A DNA stretch of 64,000 bases from Pannonibacter sp. SL95 (lineage in GTDB: Bacteria; Pseudomonadota; Alphaproteobacteria; Rhizobiales; Stappiaceae): assembly GCF_026672425.1 (NCBI RefSeq), contig NZ_JAPPRC010000003.1, positions 1,036,501 to 1,100,500 of the forward strand, read 5' to 3'. The translations under genes and the position numbers were made by a program. The notes under the pieces are model-generated. The model saw only the letters and a program-made list of their open reading frames with translations. It did no database searches and was not told the DNA's origin. How positions within the stretch are numbered: position 1 is the stretch's first letter; each line of letters starts with the position of its first letter. This document shows positions 1 through 8,780 of this stretch, piece after piece.

Positions 1-511
1 GCGCGGCGTATTTGCGGTTGAAGGTCGACTGCTCGATCAGCAGGAACAGCACATAGATGAAAACCAGCGAGGCCGAACCGGCCATGGTGGTGATGAAGCT
101 GGCCGCCTGGGTGACCAGCTGCGTCAGCGAGGTTTGCGGGAACAGGTCCCGCATCTGGAGTGGCTCGCGCAGGCCCGCCATGGCCGACAGGCTGGCGAAG
201 ACCTGTTCCAGCCGTGCCTGGTAGCCCGGCGTGTCGCGCGCCAGCTGCGTCAGGTTGGCCGCCACAAGGTCGAACATGAAGGTCGCGGCAGCGAAGATGA
301 TGATGAGCGCGATCAGCAGCGCCGGCAGGGCCGGCAGCCGCCAGCTGCCCAGCGGTATGGCACGCAGGCCGCTCGCCAGTGCATTGATCAGATACCAGAC
401 GATCAGCGCCGTCACGAAAGGCAACAGCAGCGCCCGTCCGACGACCAGCAGCCAGCCGGTCAGGCAGACAAGCACAAGGGCCAGGGTGACATTCAGAAGG
501 GAGTTTCGCAT
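1..511 (-). CDS. AI-2E family transporter (PerM/TqsA-like), C-terminus cut by window edge
   Basis: Reading the minus strand from an ATG at 509-511 gives about 170 residues with no stop before the window edge. The N-terminus starts MRNSLLNVTLALVLVC and runs into two strongly hydrophobic helices (about residues 5-37 and 50-75). A soluble stretch follows (about 85-135), then further hydrophobic segments containing SASLVFIYVLFLLIEQS. This N-terminal helix pair, cytoplasmic insert and returning helices match the AI-2E/PerM permease family. Members are inner-membrane proteins of roughly 350 residues with varied or unknown substrates (TqsA exports autoinducer-2). The substrate cannot be inferred here. 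It is a host gene upstream of the tRNA and reads away from it. The 235 bases between it and the tRNA show nothing recognisable. Confidence 0.8.
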   Translation of the reverse strand, partial: MRNSLLNVTLALVLVCLTGWLLVVGRALLLPFVTALIVWYLINALASGLRAIPLGSWRLPALPALLIALIIIFAAATFMFDLVAANLTQLARDTPGYQARLEQVFASLSAMAGLREPLQMRDLFPQTSLTQLVTQAASFITTMAGSASLVFIYVLFLLIEQSTFNRKYAA

Positions 512-746
512 CAGGGCCCGCGCTTGCAGCTTCAATCCGCTGCCACCCTGCACGCGACGGGCACAGGCTTGCAAGGGGGGCAAGCCGCCGTGAGGCCAGG
601 ACGGCGGGCAGTCCACATCGCGAGGCGGCGCAAACGCTGCAGCACAGCCACCGCTTTGCGGCCCCGACCATCCCGCACAACCCCGCCGCTCACCACTTGC
701 CCGACACGGCAAGCCTGGTGTACCAGAAGGCTCCGCCTTTGGCGCA

Positions 747-822
747 GGGCCTGTAGCTCAATGGTTAGAGCCGTCCGCTCATAACGGATTGGTTGGGGGT
801 TCGAGTCCCTCCGGGCCCACCA
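747..822 (+). tRNA. tRNA with CAU anticodon (Ile2 or elongator Met)
   Basis: A full cloverleaf can be folded. The acceptor GGGCCTG pairs with CGGGCCC (one G-U), followed by discriminator A and an encoded CCA at 820-822. The D stem is GCTC/GAGC. The anticodon stem GTCCG/CGGAT closes the loop CTCATAA, and the T stem carries TTCGAGT. The anticodon is CAT. This could be elongator tRNA-Met or the lysidine-modified tRNA-Ile2. The short D-loop (AATGGTTA) resembles Ile2 types, but sequence alone does not settle it. The gene is intact although the prophage begins 71 bp downstream. Confidence 0.93.
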
Positions 823-888
823 GATCTTTCCCCAGTGTTTTCCCGCCCGACTGCCTTGCAAGACATGCCCGCCGGCGTGCGACCTAGT

Positions 889-893
889 CGCAG
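889..893. repeat. 5-bp target-site duplication, right-end copy (CGCAG)
   Basis: CGCAG lies immediately before the phage terminus TGTAGCC and is repeated exactly after the opposite terminus at 41721-41725. Mu-family transposition makes 5-bp duplications, and both junctions have the expected TG...CA ends. Confidence 0.88.
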
Positions 894-901
894 TGTAGCC
901 G

Positions 902-938
902 GACGCGATTTTTTGCAAATTTGACGCAGGCTTTTGCA
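902..938 (+). repeat. Right-end transposase-binding repeats R1 (902-917) and R2 (923-938)
   Basis: Two copies of GACG-N5-TTTTGCA lie 21 bp apart, two helical turns, and start 8 bp inside the phage terminus. The same 16-bp pattern, inward-facing, occurs at the left end (41697-41712 and 41580-41595). In Mu, MuA binds the closely spaced R1 and R2 sites and more widely spaced L sites. By that precedent these are inferred transposase sites. Binding is not shown. Confidence 0.8.
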
Positions 939-997
939 GCAGGCCCTTTGTAGCCGTCGCCGTCTGAATGCACGGCAGCGGCGTTTTTAAATGCCGC

Positions 998-1705
998 TTA
1001 CGCGCTCTTTGAAAGCCGTTCGCAGGCGATGTCGAAATAGGCCTCCTCGCGCTCGCAGCCGACGAAGAACCGGCCACTGCGGAGCGCCGCGACGCCGGTG
1101 GAGCCGGAGCCGGCGAACGGGTCGAGGACCGTGCCCTCGGGACATGCCTTGATCAGGTCATCCATCAGCGGCACGGGCTTGCCCGTCGTGTGCAGCTTCG
1201 GGCCTCCGGCTGTGACCGAATGGCGGAACACGCCGGGCAGCGCAGGCCCCTCATTGGAGTGCCAGGCTCCTTTTGAGCCCCAGATGACGAACTCGGTCTG
1301 GGCGCGGAACCGGCCCTTCTGCGGCCGGCTCGCCTCGGTCTTGTCCCAGGTGACGATGCCGCGCCAGGTGAAGCCGGCCGCCTGAAACGCGCTGGTGATC
1401 ACCGGCAGCTGCCGCCAGTCGGTAAAAACCAGCGCCGTCGCACCCGGCCGCAGCACGCGGAACGCGTGGGTCATCCAGAGCGTCGACCATTGCAGATAGG
1501 AGAACTGGTCCCGGTTCTCCCCGCTGAACTCCGGGTACTTCTCCGGCGAGGAGAGGTACTTGTTGTTGGCGCTGTCTGCCGTCCGGGTGCCTGCGTGCAG
1601 GCCACCGGAGGAATAGGGCGGGTCGGTGACCAGGGCGTCGAACTGTTCGGCGGACTGGTCGATCAGCCAGGGGATGGCGTCGAGGTTATGCAATTGCCAG
1701 CGCAT
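998..1705 (-). CDS. Prophage DNA methyltransferase (DPPY class) in the mom position
   Basis: The protein has 235 residues. It carries DPPY at residues 28-31 (amino-methyltransferase catalytic motif IV) and FAGSGSTG at about 197-204 (AdoMet-binding motif I). The catalytic motif precedes the AdoMet motif, the beta-class order of N6-adenine and N4-cytosine methyltransferases. No restriction endonuclease is next to it, so it is probably an orphan modification enzyme that shields phage DNA from host restriction. Its start overlaps the end of the com-like gene by about 43 bases in another frame, the same coupling as com-mom in phage Mu, where Com activates translation of the modification gene. Target sequence and base are unknown. 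Confidence 0.88.
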   Translation of the reverse strand: MRWQLHNLDAIPWLIDQSAEQFDALVTDPPYSSGGLHAGTRTADSANNKYLSSPEKYPEFSGENRDQFSYLQWSTLWMTHAFRVLRPGATALVFTDWRQLPVITSAFQAAGFTWRGIVTWDKTEASRPQKGRFRAQTEFVIWGSKGAWHSNEGPALPGVFRHSVTAGGPKLHTTGKPVPLMDDLIKACPEGTVLDPFAGSGSTGVAALRSGRFFVGCEREEAYFDIACERLSKSA

Positions 1706-1881
1706 GGGCCGGGCTCCGTGTCGGGCGCTGTGGGACTGTCGCGCTCAGGTGCGGGCTCGGGCGGCCTCAGGTGATTGATCGTGCCGCAGCGGCGGCACTT
1801 GATCTCGATGGCGGGTGCGGATGGCGCAGCCGCCATCCGGAAAAGCAGGGCGCGGCAACAGCCGCAACGAATGTCTTTCAT
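1663..1881 (-). CDS. com: Com-like zinc-finger translational regulator
   Basis: From ATG 1881 the product has 72 residues beginning MKDIRCGCCRALLF. It has two CxxC pairs (C6/C9 and C29/C32) separated by a hydrophobic segment, the signature of Mu Com. In Mu, Com binds the com-mom mRNA and opens the mom start site. Here the gene runs into the methyltransferase start with an overlap, so the same role is likely for the modification gene. The tail after residue 40 is proline-rich and variable. A GTG seven codons upstream (1902) is an alternative start, but the family begins right at the MK-IRC motif. Confidence 0.85.
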   Translation of the reverse strand: MKDIRCGCCRALLFRMAAAPSAPAIEIKCRRCGTINHLRPPEPAPERDSPTAPDTEPGPCAGNCITSTPSPG

Positions 1882-2021
1882 CTTACCGGACGACTCAGCC
1901 ACACTGCCGGCGCTCGCGCGAGCAGCGGGTGCGGCGGTGATCCTGATCGGTCTGCCGGGCGGAGCCTGCGAATGGTCCCCGCCGTTCGGGCCGTTGGCGC
2001 GGCCCGGACCGCCCGTCGCGG

Positions 2022-2237
2022 TTAGCTGATCGTCGCCATCACGGCGTCGTAGATCTCCTGGCTGCTGGCGCTCTCAGGCAGCCCCTCCAGCACTACATCG
2101 CTGGACCGGGTCCCGGCGTCGTCGGCCCATTCGAACCGCACGTACCAGGTATCCGGCCGGCCCGTGTCGCCAGGCTCCTCGGGATCCGGCAGGCGGCCGG
2201 GGCGAAACTCAGTGGAATGGATCAGCAGGGTAATCAT
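2022..2237 (-). CDS. Small prophage protein of unknown function
   Basis: It encodes 71 acidic residues starting MITLLIHSTEF, without membrane segments or cysteines. It lies between the large structural protein gene and com, in the late transcription direction, with only 18 bases to the upstream gene. Its position at the end of the tail operon suggests a structural or fibre-associated accessory protein, but no motif was recognised. Confidence 0.6.
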   Translation of the reverse strand: MITLLIHSTEFRPGRLPDPEEPGDTGRPDTWYVRFEWADDAGTRSSDVVLEGLPESASSQEIYDAVMATIS

Positions 2238-2255
2238 CGGCGATCTCCTTGGCCG

Positions 2256-4598
2256 TTAGGTTGCAGTGTAGCCCTGTGCGTTGATCCGGACGGTGCCGGC
2301 AGCGCTGAGGTTGACGTTAAGCGCGGTGTTGGTGCTGACCTGAAGCCCCGTCGGCAGCTGCACCGACACGGGCACGTTGACCGGGAGAGGCATGCGCCAC
2401 CGCTCGGTCGTGCCGTCGAGAATGATCAGGTCGACCATGGCTGCGCCGGTGTTGATGGCCTGGATTGCCGTCAGATGACGCCGGAGACCGGACCCGGCCG
2501 CACCCTGGATCACCTGCGCCGTGGTGGTCGTCAGTGCGGCGGACATCGACCATTCGGCGTCCGGGATCGAATACGGTTTGACGACCATCGCGCCGATCAT
2601 CGTGGCCAGCGCATGGACCGCGTCTCCGGACGCGGACATGGGCGAGGGGTTGCTGGAGCGCGCGCGGACGCCCATGGCCATCGGGTTGACCGATGACAGC
2701 GAGCCATCCTCTGCAGTAGCGCCAGCGACCGATGACGCGCCGCCCTGGATGGTGACCGGGAACGCATCGCTGCTGTCGCCGCCCGGCCGGGGAATGGCCT
2801 CGACGCGCAAGCGCTCGAAATCGATGAGCCTCAAGAACGACAGCCTAATATCGCTGCGTTTGATCACAGCGCCGCCGCATGCGGTCGCCGCAATGTCACC
2901 GCCGCTCGGCGAAACATCGGCGTTGATCTGCTCGAGGAGCAGTGTGGTACCGTTGATCTCCCGGACCCTGTACGCTCCGTCGACGCCGACCGCAGCCCCG
3001 AGCGGGGCGACGGTCCGCCTGCACCCGACCACGTTGACGTAGTCGCCGTGAATTAGCCCTGACCAACTCGCGGAGCCCGTCAGCGTCACGACATTGTCCG
3101 TGCGGGCAACCGAGATGATCGATTGAGCCACCGCGCCAGCCTGGCCCTGCCCACCCTGCGCCAACGAGACATAGCCGCCATAGGAGGTCGCGGTAGCCGA
3201 GGGGCCAAAAGCTACCGTGAAGGTCGTCGCATTCACAACGCTGGCGACCGTCGCCGGAGTGCCCATAACCGGGAAGTTCGTTCCGTCGGCGATGCCGAAA
3301 ATCACGACCTGACTGGCAGCGTTGAGGCCGTGCGGCAGGTCGGTGACAATCGTCGCGGTCGAATTCCCCGCCTTAGCGGCGCTGATGATCTGCGCGACAG
3401 GGCGCGTGATCGCCTTGTTGTGCTGCGCGCGCAACCTGACTTTGTAATTTTGGGTTTCGTCAGGAATAACCTGCGACCGGCGTGCCCTGTTAGACGGTTG
3501 CGAAGCGCTGTCCACACCCACATCAGACACCTGCACACTGTCAACTCGCGAGACCATCCGGGTCTCAACAGACGGCAAAAACGCATAAGTGCGGGCGACG
3601 TTGATCGGCGATTGCGAGGTGGTCGAACCGGTCGTGATGCGATGATCGCCAGCGACGCTACCGGTGGGCATCAGGTCACCGCTGGCGCTGCGCAGGTAAA
3701 ACGACGCAGAGGTCTGAGACGCCCCCTCAAAAACCAGCGAGACGCCATTTTGTGCGCGGCCCATGCCGGGCCGCAGATACAGCGTGCCGGAAGTGAGCGG
3801 CCCGGCCGTCACCGATGGCAACGTGCCATTGACGCCAGCCGTCACCGTGAGGGTAGTCGCGGTCGGTGTTGTTGCGACGACCACCCCGGCGTAGTTCAAG
3901 CGGCTGTCTGCAACATCGCAAATGCCGATGCGCTTGCCCGGAACAAGCCCGTGCGGGACCGTCGTCGTGATCGACAACACCGTACCAGCCTGGCTGATCG
4001 ACGCAATCGCCAGATCTGGCACATCCGGCAGCGCCGGCTCGTCAGACACGACCTCGATCGCCGCCTCAAGCCCGACAGCTCGTTGCGACATGTGCAGACC
4101 GAATGCCAGGTCATACGGCATCGTAAAAAGCGTCTTGCCAGTCACGACAGTTTCAGTGCCGGAGCTGAGCGGGTCTTTCGAGATTACAAGGTAGCTGGCG
4201 CTGATTGCATTGCCGTCAACGGCGGCAATGTCGCCCGGTGCCAGATCGAGTTGCCAGCGATCGGCTGAGAACGTCTCGAACGCCTCGCGGAATTTGCCCA
4301 CGACATTGGTCGCGGCAACCGAGGTAAATGCGACCTCCTCGAACACCCTGACGGCCTGGCCGGCACCGTTCTCCCGGACCGTCACCCGCATCTGGGGCAT
4401 GCGCGCCAGCCGCGCCTGGCGCTGGCCATGCCGCGACAATGTCACCAGCGGCAGCCACGGTGCCGCGTCATTGACGCGCCCCTCAATGTCCACTAGCGCG
4501 CGCGGGTCGGCGCAATCTGCCTGCAGGACAACGTCGCCGGAGGGGCTCCAGGGCGGTGAGACGGCGGCGGCGGCGGTTGTCGAAAATCTCTCGGTCAT
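2256..4598 (-). CDS. Large virion structural protein, probably tail tip or fibre related
   Basis: It encodes 780 residues, rich in Thr, Ser, Ala, Gly and Val with few charged clusters, typical of extended beta-structured virion proteins. Three degenerate internal modules can be seen (about residues 197-265, 405-470 and 490-560). Each has the pattern I-S-A...V-T-hydrophobic, HGL or IHGD, then a T-x-hydrophobic-T-V strand pair. The C-terminal 150 residues end in alternating hydrophobic strands. It starts 9 bases after the hub gene D, so it belongs to the tail operon. There is no signal peptide. I do not recognise a named family, and the tail role is inferred from position and composition. Confidence 0.7.
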   Translation of the reverse strand: MTERFSTTAAAAVSPPWSPSGDVVLQADCADPRALVDIEGRVNDAAPWLPLVTLSRHGQRQARLARMPQMRVTVRENGAGQAVRVFEEVAFTSVAATNVVGKFREAFETFSADRWQLDLAPGDIAAVDGNAISASYLVISKDPLSSGTETVVTGKTLFTMPYDLAFGLHMSQRAVGLEAAIEVVSDEPALPDVPDLAIASISQAGTVLSITTTVPHGLVPGKRIGICDVADSRLNYAGVVVATTPTATTLTVTAGVNGTLPSVTAGPLTSGTLYLRPGMGRAQNGVSLVFEGASQTSASFYLRSASGDLMPTGSVAGDHRITTGSTTSQSPINVARTYAFLPSVETRMVSRVDSVQVSDVGVDSASQPSNRARRSQVIPDETQNYKVRLRAQHNKAITRPVAQIISAAKAGNSTATIVTDLPHGLNAASQVVIFGIADGTNFPVMGTPATVASVVNATTFTVAFGPSATATSYGGYVSLAQGGQGQAGAVAQSIISVARTDNVVTLTGSASWSGLIHGDYVNVVGCRRTVAPLGAAVGVDGAYRVREINGTTLLLEQINADVSPSGGDIAATACGGAVIKRSDIRLSFLRLIDFERLRVEAIPRPGGDSSDAFPVTIQGGASSVAGATAEDGSLSSVNPMAMGVRARSSNPSPMSASGDAVHALATMIGAMVVKPYSIPDAEWSMSAALTTTTAQVIQGAAGSGLRRHLTAIQAINTGAAMVDLIILDGTTERWRMPLPVNVPVSVQLPTGLQVSTNTALNVNLSAAGTVRINAQGYTAT

Positions 4599-4607
4599 GA
4601 TGGTCTC

Positions 4608-5597
4608 TCAGGTCTGCGCGGCGAGTTCGACGGTCATCAACCAGCCGCCGCTCTCGTCGAATGTGAACTCGTGGGTGATGGACGTGGCGACTGCCGCCGC
4701 GCCGCCGTAGCCGGGCAGGATCACCGGCGCACCGGCCATGGCATCGGGATCGCCGATGGCAGTGACAGAACCGCTGACAGAGCCCCGGCCGAGGTCGAGG
4801 ACGGCGGCAGCGGCCGAGACAGCCGCCTCGACGGCCGAGGCAGCGGGATGCAGCAACAGCGCCTGCGCGGCCTTGCCGATGCCGGCTGCACTGGCCAGCT
4901 GCGACAGCCCGGCCTCCGGATCGAACCAGGGCTGTTGCGCCTCGCCGAATTTCGGCCGCTCCTCCTCGGTGATCTCGCAACCGGTGACGCGCTCGGGCGG
5001 GATGATGAGCGGCGGCAACAGCGTGCCGCCAGCGGTCTGGCCGCTGTTTTTCTTCGTCACCTGCCATTGCCCGTTGGCCGGCTTCAGGCTGCCGCCGATC
5101 TCGTCGGCCAGCGCCTGGGCAAAGCCGAGCGGTGATTGCCCCCAGTTGAGCCGATAGGGGATCTTGATGTTGGCCAGCGCGGGATGCACCCGCGCAGACT
5201 TGCCGGCCGACCCGGCGAGGCGCTGCATGATCTCGCCGACAGTCTCATCGTCGAAATGCGCGGTCTCTCCGGCTTTGTCGGCGTCGAGAAAGTCCGCCGA
5301 CCGGGCAACGACGGTCAGCGTCCAGCCATCGTCCGGCGCGTAGCTCAGCGACGACGACTGGACCGTGAACGAGCCGGCATCGCGCAGGCCTGCCTCGTCC
5401 CAGCCATAGAGCAGCCGGTAGCTGGTGCCGGAGGCCGGCCGGGACGCGCCCGGTCCGTCGACCGCGAACTCGATCTCGATCTCATCGGCATCCGCGCCCT
5501 CATTGTCCGTGTAGCGGACAGCGCGCAGCGCAGGTCCCCAGCCGGGGACGAGGTTGCCGCTCATGGCTCCGATGACGTGGACGACGGGGCGCTGCAT
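4608..5597 (-). CDS. D: Tail protein D (baseplate hub / late control protein)
   Basis: The 329-residue product begins MQRPVVHVIGAMSGNLVPGW and has the GPD-family core. This includes a SYRLLYGWDEAG segment near residue 60 and LNWGQSPLGFAQALADEIGG near residues 155-175. P2 gpD forms the hub at the tip of the tail tube and is needed for baseplate assembly. It sits directly after X and U, exactly as in the P2 FETUD operon, three bases downstream of X. Confidence 0.9.
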   Translation of the reverse strand: MQRPVVHVIGAMSGNLVPGWGPALRAVRYTDNEGADADEIEIEFAVDGPGASRPASGTSYRLLYGWDEAGLRDAGSFTVQSSSLSYAPDDGWTLTVVARSADFLDADKAGETAHFDDETVGEIMQRLAGSAGKSARVHPALANIKIPYRLNWGQSPLGFAQALADEIGGSLKPANGQWQVTKKNSGQTAGGTLLPPLIIPPERVTGCEITEEERPKFGEAQQPWFDPEAGLSQLASAAGIGKAAQALLLHPAASAVEAAVSAAAAVLDLGRGSVSGSVTAIGDPDAMAGAPVILPGYGGAAAVATSITHEFTFDESGGWLMTVELAAQT

Positions 5598-5600
5598 CGC

Positions 5601-5819
5601 TTACTCCCAGGCCAGCACGCGCCGGCTGCTTACAGCCGGCCGATAGTTTTCGGGGATCTCGATCACCGTGCCGCCCGGCACTGTCACGCCGTCGAGCAGG
5701 GTGGCAAGGCCCTGATTGGCCGTCAGGATCGCTTCCACCGTTCCGCCGCGCTCCGTCCGCAGCTCGTCCCGCGCGATCTTGTCGAGGCGCTTGCCGCCAT
5801 AAGGCACCGTGTAGCGCAT
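5601..5819 (-). CDS. X: Tail protein X (LysM-like)
   Basis: It encodes 72 residues. The segment KRLDKIARDELRTERGGTVEAILTANQGLA is shown here only in outline (residues about 10-39) and is followed by PGGTVIEIPE near the C-terminus, the small LysM-like fold of P2 gpX. The protein is an essential tail component that may bind peptidoglycan or bridge the baseplate hub. The start codon overlaps the stop of U by one base (5819), so the two are translationally coupled. Confidence 0.88.
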   Translation of the reverse strand: MRYTVPYGGKRLDKIARDELRTERGGTVEAILTANQGLATLLDGVTVPGGTVIEIPENYRPAVSSRRVLAWE

Positions 5820-6286
5820 CAGAGCAGCCCTCCGAGATCCGCGATCCGGCCCGTCTGGCCCAAATAGCTTTCGGCCGGCAACAGCAGCAGGCCGAGGCTG
5901 ACATCGATCTGCCGGCCCACGCCATCAAACGGATGCAGCCGCTCCTCGTCGTAATCGAGCGTCTCGATCGCAACCATGCCGCCGCTCTCGCCGAGATAGT
6001 TGCCGCGCAGGCGCACATAGGGGACGATTGACTGCGCCCGGTGATAGCCCTTGAGCAGCGCCAGGGCGTCGAGACCGCCGACCACATGGGGGAATGTCAC
6101 GGCCTCGATCGTCAGCCGCTCCTGGCCCGCGCCGGTGATCTGGTACGCGATGCCGCCCTGGACGGGATGCGCCGGAAACCGGGCATCGCTGGCATAGCTC
6201 AGCCGCTGCGGGTTGAGCCCGACCGTGTAGAGGATCGCCGAGCCGATGGAAAACAGTGCGCCGGCATTGCTGAGTGCGGGCGTCAT
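5819..6286 (-). CDS. U: Tail protein U (tail completion/tip protein)
   Basis: It encodes 155 residues. The segment AGQERLTIEAVTFPHVVGGL and the following GYHRAQSIVPYVRLRG and DEERLHPFDGVGRQIDVSLG are characteristic of the P2 gpU/Phage_P2_GpU family. The order T-U-X-D with overlaps (its ATG overlaps the stop of the tape measure gene at 6283-6286) is the P2 arrangement. GpU acts at the tail end in tail assembly. Confidence 0.9.
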   Translation of the reverse strand: MTPALSNAGALFSIGSAILYTVGLNPQRLSYASDARFPAHPVQGGIAYQITGAGQERLTIEAVTFPHVVGGLDALALLKGYHRAQSIVPYVRLRGNYLGESGGMVAIETLDYDEERLHPFDGVGRQIDVSLGLLLLPAESYLGQTGRIADLGGLL

Positions 6287-8547
6287 GTCGGCACCCTCGC
6301 CAGATCATGCTGGGCACGTGCAAAGCTGCGATTGACCGCGCGGGCCTGCTCGCGCCGGGCCTTGGCGGCCGCGTGCGACGGGTTGGGCGAGGTGATGTTC
6401 TGGGTCACGCGCAGGTTTTGTGAGGACTGCAGAGAGGAATGACGCTCGCCAGCGGTGGCCGGCGCAGCATCAGACCCACCGGAGCTGCCGGGTGCAACAT
6501 AGGTCGGCGCGATGGTCGGACTGACGGTAAATCCAAGCAGCGCCTTGATCCGGTCGGCGATGGACGCGGCCTCCTGCTCGGCCGCCGTGCCCTCGCTCGC
6601 CAGCCCCTCGACATAGCCGCGCATGCTGGCCTCGGCCTCGGGGCGCAGATCGCCGGAGAGCGGCGAGCCGCCGACGCCCCACATGGTCTCGCGGCGCTTT
6701 CGGGCCGCATCCCGCTCCTGACCGGCCTCGTAGTCCTCGGCGCTGTAGCGCTCGCCCTCCGCCCTGGTCTGGCCGTACTCCTGATACGCATCGATCACGT
6801 CGAGCCGCTTGGAGGCCTCCGACGGCTCCCAGCCGAGCAGCCGCTCGAAAAACCGGTTGGCCCGGTGCGCGTTGTCGGTGCGCGCGTGCATCTCCTGCTG
6901 CAACGCGCCGGAAGAGCCGGGCGGTGCCTTGAGCGTCGACGGCTCGTTCGTGCCGCTTTCCATCGCGGCAGACAGCGCATTCATGGCCTCAGTCAAAAGC
7001 GGCAAGGTGTTGGCCGCCAGGCCCTTGGCCTTGGCTGCGACATTGGCCGAAAACCGGTCCCAGGCAGCGCTGGCGTTGTCCGTGGCGATGGCGAAATCTT
7101 CCATCACCGTGCCGGGTGCTGCGTCCATGTCTTTCATCAGGTCTTTGGCGGCCTGGAGATTTTGAACAACCGCCGCCAACCCGGCTCCGGCCTGTTCTTC
7201 GGGCATCAACGCCTTCAGCTTGAATGGGTCGTTGCCAACCTTCGACTGGATCTCCTCCAGCACCGCCATCACGGGCGAAGTGCCGGCTTCCTGTGCGGCC
7301 GACAGCGTCTTTTGCACATCGATCCCGTACTCTGACGCATTGGCCAGGAAATCCTGTGCCGTAAACTTGCCGAGCATGCCTTCGAAGTTGGTCGCGGCCT
7401 CTGCACTGGTCCCCGTGGCCTTGCGAATTTGCTGCCCAAGCGCGACGAGGACCTTGGTGCCAGGCAGGCCGCCCTCTCCCAATGCCGCCATCCTGGCGGC
7501 TATGGATGGCACGTGCATGGCCATGTCCTTGACCTCGAACTGCCCCGCTTTGCCGCCGAGAGCCATGATGTCTTGCGCGCCCATCAGGTCATCTGACCCA
7601 ATCCCGAAATTGTTGCGCAGTGCAATCGTCGCCTTCGCCGCATCTTCAGAGGTGGAGCCGGTCGCCTTGCCAAAAACGATGGTCTGTTCCGTCATTGCGG
7701 CGGCTTCTTCTGGATTGATGCCGCCGGCGAGCAACTGCCCCATGACGTTCATTGCGCCAGCTGTTCCAACACCTTTCCGTGCCCCGATTTGCGCCATAAG
7801 CCGGTCATAACGGGCCTGATCAGCTTCGCTGTAGGCACCTGTGATCCGGATACTGTCGGAGATGAACTCGTCGCCGGCGGCGGCGGTAATCGAATGACCG
7901 GCGACGACACCCGCACCGGCAAACGCGCCGCCAATCGCATAGCCGGCCCCGGCCGTCAGCGGGATGAACGCATCGCCGCCGAGGCGGTCATAAGCCGCTG
8001 CGGCGATACCTGTGCCGCCACCCGCACCGCCGCCCGTCAGGCCGGGCCGGACCGGGCCAGAGCCCGTGCCATTGAGCGGGCCACCCATGCGCAGCGCGGC
8101 GAGTTTTGCCCGCTGCGCGTCGGCGGCAGCCCCGATGTCCTTGATCGCCTTTTCGGCCGCGTTGGCGTCGGCCTTGAGCCCATCGAATGCGCCATCGTCG
8201 ATCCGGCCGAGCGCCTGGCGTGTGGTCTGGGCCTCGGTGCGGATGCCACGGATCGCGTCCTCGGCGCGCTGCGCATCCGCCCGGATGCCCGAGGCCCCGT
8301 CGCCGATCCGGCCAAGCGCCTGCCGGGCCTCGTTTGCCGATTGAGTGATGTTGCCCAGCTTGCCCTTGGCAGCCTCGGCATCGCGACCGAGCTGCTGCAG
8401 TCCGGTGCCGAGCTCGGCACCGACGCGCGTGCGGCCGAGCTGCTGCGCGGCGCGGCCGAGCTGCTGCAAATCCCGCTCGGCTTCCTCGGCAGGACGCGAG
8501 AGCTGGTTGACCAGGCGAAGGCGCAGGGCGACGTCGAGATCACTCAT
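6283..8547 (-). CDS. T: Tail tape measure protein T
   Basis: The protein has 754 residues from ATG 8547, which overlaps the E' stop codon (ATGA). The first 140 residues form repeated heptad-rich units around QLGR, ALGRI and DGA motifs, predicted long coiled coil. A glycine-rich hydrophobic region lies at about 195-225, followed by a conserved helical domain (ADQARYDRLMAQIGARKGVG and AMNVMGQLLAGGINPEEAAA). Tape measure proteins set tail length and leave the tube on DNA ejection. Length and position after E/E' match P2 gpT (about 815 residues). Confidence 0.92.
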   Translation of the reverse strand: MSDLDVALRLRLVNQLSRPAEEAERDLQQLGRAAQQLGRTRVGAELGTGLQQLGRDAEAAKGKLGNITQSANEARQALGRIGDGASGIRADAQRAEDAIRGIRTEAQTTRQALGRIDDGAFDGLKADANAAEKAIKDIGAAADAQRAKLAALRMGGPLNGTGSGPVRPGLTGGGAGGGTGIAAAAYDRLGGDAFIPLTAGAGYAIGGAFAGAGVVAGHSITAAAGDEFISDSIRITGAYSEADQARYDRLMAQIGARKGVGTAGAMNVMGQLLAGGINPEEAAAMTEQTIVFGKATGSTSEDAAKATIALRNNFGIGSDDLMGAQDIMALGGKAGQFEVKDMAMHVPSIAARMAALGEGGLPGTKVLVALGQQIRKATGTSAEAATNFEGMLGKFTAQDFLANASEYGIDVQKTLSAAQEAGTSPVMAVLEEIQSKVGNDPFKLKALMPEEQAGAGLAAVVQNLQAAKDLMKDMDAAPGTVMEDFAIATDNASAAWDRFSANVAAKAKGLAANTLPLLTEAMNALSAAMESGTNEPSTLKAPPGSSGALQQEMHARTDNAHRANRFFERLLGWEPSEASKRLDVIDAYQEYGQTRAEGERYSAEDYEAGQERDAARKRRETMWGVGGSPLSGDLRPEAEASMRGYVEGLASEGTAAEQEAASIADRIKALLGFTVSPTIAPTYVAPGSSGGSDAAPATAGERHSSLQSSQNLRVTQNITSPNPSHAAAKARREQARAVNRSFARAQHDLARVPT

Positions 8548-8780
8548 CTGTTGCGGCCTCCACCTCGCCCCCACGTCTCGTCATAGATCGCACGCACCTC
8601 CGGAAACCATCGCAGCGCCTCGTCCCAGGGCATGGCTAGGAGCGCAGGCAGCGGCGTTGCAAACGAGCTGGCGAGGCGCGCGATGTAGGCGCGCCAGCGC
8701 GGCAGGTCGATCACGACACGGTCTATTGGCCGGTCGCTGTCGACGTCGGCCGGAACACGGGGGGCAAAAAATCCCAGCAC
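8544..8780 (-). CDS. Tail assembly protein E' (reached by -1 frameshift from E)
   Basis: This 78-codon frame overlaps the end of E in the -1 frame. It has no convincing start of its own, only a GTG at 8780 inside E. It contains DLPRWRAYIARLASSFATPL and ends just before the tape measure ATG. In P2, E' is made only as an E-E' fusion through -1 slippage. A slippery T-TTT-TTG occurs here at 8771-8765 in the E frame, inside the overlap. The product should be E residues 1 to about 169 joined to the E' residues after the slip. Confidence 0.78.
   Translation of the reverse strand: MLGFFAPRVPADVDSDRPIDRVVIDLPRWRAYIARLASSFATPLPALLAMPWDEALRWFPEVRAIYDETWGRGGGRNR

Noticed and set aside
747-822. The tRNA as attachment site of the prophage
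   Set aside because: The insertion is 71 bp away, with a 5-bp duplication and a MuA-type transposase. No 3'-tRNA duplicate was seen at the other end and there is no tyrosine integrase, so tRNA proximity is probably chance.
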